A DNA stretch of 44,558 nucleotides from Formivibrio citricus (GTDB taxonomy: Bacteria; Pseudomonadota; Gammaproteobacteria; Burkholderiales; Chitinibacteraceae). Below the pieces are notes generated by a model. That model was not told the origin of the DNA. It ran no database searches and worked only from the letters and a program-made list of their open reading frames with translations. The stretch spans positions 1 through 44,558 of the forward strand of contig NZ_FOVE01000023.1 in NCBI RefSeq assembly GCF_900115065.1. The letters are read 5' to 3'. Made by a program: the position numbers and the translations under genes. This document shows positions 42,594-44,558 of the stretch, piece by piece. Each line of letters opens with the position of its first letter. Within the stretch, counting starts at the first letter, position 1.

Positions 42594-42703
42594 GTTCGAA
42601 CTCGTCACCCCGGCGCAGGCCGGGGTCCAGTGGTTTGAAATGGCTTCGTTGCTGGATACCGGCCTGCGCCGGCATGACGACAAAATTCGAACCTCACTTG
42701 GTC
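42594..42703. repeat. Dispersed 110-bp double-palindrome repeat, copy B
   Basis: This is the inverted counterpart of 18577-18687, with both palindromic cores (CCCCGGCGCAGGCCGGGG and ACCGGCCTGCGCCGG) and the same linker. It fills the space between the phaP terminator and the macro-domain gene's stop codon at 42711. Confidence 0.88.
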
Positions 42704-42710
42704 TAATCAA

Positions 42711-43220
42711 TCAACATCCCACCTCGGCACCAAAAACCCGCCAGGTCTGCGCATCGCGCAACACCAGCCGCACCTCCTCGACCGACCCCAGGGCGGGCAA
42801 ACAGGCGCGGATTGCCGCCACTGTTACCCTCGCCGCCTCATCGAGCGGATAACCGTAGATTCCCGTCGAGATGGCAGGGAAAGCAATCCTCTTCACCTGT
42901 TTCCGTTCAGCCGCATCCAGCGCATTCCTGAACGCATCGGCCAGCAGTTTGTCCGAAGGGCGATCAAACCCATAGCGCGGCCCGCAGGCATGGATCACCC
43001 AGCGCTGCTTCAGATTAAACCCCGGTGTCGCCACCGCACCGCCAACCGCAATGCTGCCCAAACCGGCGCAATACCGCGCCAATTCCGGCCCCGCAGCATC
43101 GTGGATCGCCCCGCACACGCCGCCGCCCGGCAGCAACTCTGCATTGGCCGCATTCACTATCGCATCGCAATCGTCCTGCGCCAGCAGATCGCCCTGGATG
43201 CACGTCAGAATCGCTGTCAT
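42711..43220 (-). CDS. Macro-domain protein (ADP-ribose/O-acetyl-ADP-ribose processing)
   Basis: The 169-residue protein is a single macro domain: ILTCIQGDLLAQDDCDAIVNAANAELLPGGGVCGAIHDAAG at the N-terminus, with the ADP-ribose binding Asp and the NAAN motif, then HACGPRYGF and FPAISTGIYGYPLDEAA, the distal phosphate loop. MacroD/YmdB-type enzymes remove ADP-ribose from proteins or deacetylate O-acetyl-ADP-ribose. The ATG at 43220 has the ribosome site AAAGGAGGG. It starts only 10 bases after the integron integrase stop on the same strand, so the two genes are probably co-transcribed. Codon use is like the chromosome. Confidence 0.9.
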   Translation of the reverse strand: MTAILTCIQGDLLAQDDCDAIVNAANAELLPGGGVCGAIHDAAGPELARYCAGLGSIAVGGAVATPGFNLKQRWVIHACGPRYGFDRPSDKLLADAFRNALDAAERKQVKRIAFPAISTGIYGYPLDEAARVTVAAIRACLPALGSVEEVRLVLRDAQTWRVFGAEVGC

Positions 43221-43230
43221 GCCCCCTCCT

Positions 43231-44211
43231 TTACAGTCTATCCAGCGGGCTTTGCACACCGCGCCCACCCTTGTTCAGCACATGGGTGTAAATCATGGTT
43301 GTACTGACATCCTTATGGCCGAGCAGCTCCTGAACCGTACGGATGTCATACCCGCTTTCCAGCAGATGCGTGGCGAAACTGTGGCGCAGGGTGTGGGGCG
43401 ATGCCGGCTTGGTCAACCCTGCAGAAGCCACGGCTTTTTTCATCGCCCGCTGCACGGTCTGGTCCTCCACATGATGCCGACGCCGAACCCCGCCGCGAGG
43501 ATCAACCGACAAACCGGCGGCTGGAAAAACATACTGCCATGCCCACTCCCGGCTCGCGGTCGGATATTTGCGCTCCAGCGCATAAGGCAAATACACAGCC
43601 CCCAGCCCTGCCGCAAGATCAGCCTCATGCTGCGATTTCACCTTATCCAGATGCTGTCGCAATTCCGGCACCAGACTTTGCGGCAGCATGGTCACCCTAT
43701 CCTTCTCTCCCTTGCCGTCGCGTACCAGAATCTCGCCGCGAATCAGATCGAGATCTTTCACACGCAAACGGCAACCTTCCAGTAAACGCATTCCGGTGCC
43801 ATACAACAGACGCAGGATCAAGCCGGTTTGCCCGGATGCATTGGCCAGCACGCGCAATACCTCCGAGGTAGCCAGCACCACCGGCACCCGCTGCGGTTTT
43901 TTGGCCCGGGTAATATCCGCCATCCAGGGCAAATCAACACCCAACACCTCGCGATACAAAAACAAAATTGCCGCGAGCGCCTGGTTTTGCGTTGCGGCGG
44001 CCACATTCCCGACAACTGCCAGATGAGTCAGAAATGCCTCCACCTCTGCCGCCCCCATATCGCGCGGATGGCGCTTGTCATGAAACAGGATGAAGCGGCG
44101 AACCCAGAGCAAATAAGACTCTTCCGTCCGGATGCTGTAATGCATCACCCGCAAACGCTCGCGCACTTGACCCAGCAATTTTGGCGCTTTTTTGACAGCC
44201 TCATCTTCCAT
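43231..44211 (-). CDS. intI: Integron integrase (IntI family tyrosine recombinase)
   Basis: The 326-residue tyrosine recombinase has a SAM-like N-terminal domain ([19 protein letters not shown], then [12 protein letters not shown]) and a catalytic domain with R142 ([16 protein letters not shown]), [30 protein letters not shown] and nucleophile Y308. The segment [20 protein letters not shown] with [12 protein letters not shown] is the additional domain found only in integron integrases, needed for folded single-strand attC recognition. All key residues are present. The gene reads away from the candidate attI at 44212-44330, the usual integron layout, so a cassette array may lie beyond the right edge. 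It is followed closely by the macro-domain gene. Confidence 0.95.
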   Translation of the reverse strand: MEDEAVKKAPKLLGQVRERLRVMHYSIRTEESYLLWVRRFILFHDKRHPRDMGAAEVEAFLTHLAVVGNVAAATQNQALAAILFLYREVLGVDLPWMADITRAKKPQRVPVVLATSEVLRVLANASGQTGLILRLLYGTGMRLLEGCRLRVKDLDLIRGEILVRDGKGEKDRVTMLPQSLVPELRQHLDKVKSQHEADLAAGLGAVYLPYALERKYPTASREWAWQYVFPAAGLSVDPRGGVRRRHHVEDQTVQRAMKKAVASAGLTKPASPHTLRHSFATHLLESGYDIRTVQELLGHKDVSTTMIYTHVLNKGGRGVQSPLDRL

Positions 44212-44330
44212 TGAAGTAATTTCCGTAGCAGGATGAGTTTTTTATAACTGCGATCTCACGGTAAAACAAGCACTTGGTCACGCGGGGATGGGGTTAGGCC
44301 TCAAGGGCCGCGGGATTAGGCTTCAAAAAG
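44212..44330 (+). promoter_or_regulatory. Candidate attI region beside intI
   Basis: This lies directly upstream of the integrase start, where attI and its promoters are found. GTTAGGC at 44293-44299 matches the GTTRRRY core recombination point. TTAGGCCTCAA (44294-44304) and TTAGGCTTCAA (44316-44326) are direct repeats with a 22-base period, reminiscent of accessory integrase-binding repeats in attI sites. No LexA-type box is apparent. attI sites are poorly conserved, so this rests on position plus the core motif. Confidence 0.5.
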
Positions 44331-44429
44331 TGAGGTCGAATACACGTTCATTTTCATAGACGGCTACGGCGCAGCGGGAAGTGAACCTCTATTTATAGGC
44401 GGAGAAGCCGGGGTTCATACAGGCCGAAA

Positions 44430-44513
44430 AAACTGCTATTTAGTGAAGCGCAGCTGCGCGACGCATAACGAAGTTGATGCGTACACGCTGCAGAGCTTCA
44501 CTGGCAGGTTTTG
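44430..44513. repeat. Long imperfect palindrome near the right edge
   Basis: AGTGAAGC (44442-44449) and GCTTCACT (44495-44502) are perfect arms; inside, GCAGC-TGCG and ACGCATAAC (44461-44469) pair with GTTGATGCGT (44473-44482) around a GAA loop. Outside the arms, AAAACTGC-like and GCAGGTTTT segments continue the symmetry. The whole forms a stem of roughly 28 bp or more. It lacks the outer RYYYAAC and GTTRRRY core sites of a normal attC. The rest of 44331-44558 holds no convincing gene. Confidence 0.65.
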
Positions 44514-44558
44514 AATCGGACGGGTATGCATCGGTCATTGGGCAAGAAAATGAGCACA

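Noticed and set aside
44430-44513. A standard integron attC site
   Set aside because: The hairpin is strong, but no RYYYAAC and GTTRRRY pair frames it, so it is reported as an unexplained palindrome instead.

Overview
The window is GC-rich proteobacterial chromosome, most probably from a betaproteobacterium. The signs are a phaR/phaP polyhydroxyalkanoate pair, an fmdB-DUF502-aspS block, a rimO-tcdA pair, a large set of sensor kinases and a chromosomal integron integrase. A Rhodocyclales-like host would fit, but the genus is an inference. No rRNA, tRNA or CRISPR array is visible.

Layout. (1) 1-7419, plus strand: the end of a type VI secretion (T6SS) VgrG spike, a DUF4123 adaptor, a 971-residue metallophosphoesterase that looks like VgrG cargo, and two paralogous 457-residue beta-helix-like lipoproteins in tight tandem, followed by the first 56 bases of a third copy cut off at a rearrangement point. 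This reads as a spike/adaptor/effector/immunity cassette with a duplicated immunity gene. (2) 17171-7432, minus strand: five overlapping or abutting signalling genes, namely three hybrid-input histidine kinases with near-identical kinase cores, a single-domain response regulator, and a REC-PAS-PAS-GGDEF-EAL-REC protein that could make and break cyclic di-GMP. (3) 17467-23895: a NAD salvage locus. NrtR (minus) faces pncA-pncB-nadE-nadM/Nudix (plus), in which the last three genes overlap by ATGA junctions. A dispersed GC-rich repeat is inserted in frame within nadE and a second copy lies just after nadM. (4) 24071-32505: housekeeping genes, including a YejA-like oligopeptide-binding protein, an HDOD protein, an RluF-like pseudouridine synthase, ArfB ribosome rescue, fmdB-DUF502-aspS, glnB and a small ACT-like protein. 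(5) 32781-40945, minus: priA, hemE, a flavin reductase, a GT39 membrane glycosyltransferase, tcdA and rimO. (6) 41062-42592: divergent phaR and phaP, with a strong inverted repeat over the phaP promoter. (7) 42711-44558: an integron integrase gene followed closely by a macro-domain gene, with a candidate attI and a long palindrome at the window edge.

Four repeat families are visible: a 144-bp element with terminal inverted repeats (26864-27007 and 34967-35110, opposite orientations); a 110-bp double-palindrome repeat (18577-18687 and 42594-42703, opposite orientations); a 115-bp GC-rich repeat (21815-21932 and 23940-24053, same orientation); and one inverted pair at 17268-17378. The most notable points are the VgrG-linked phosphoesterase with mosaic, duplicated lipoproteins and a truncated third copy, the repeat-coded insert in NAD synthetase, the three-kinase relay, and the integrase/macro-domain pairing.
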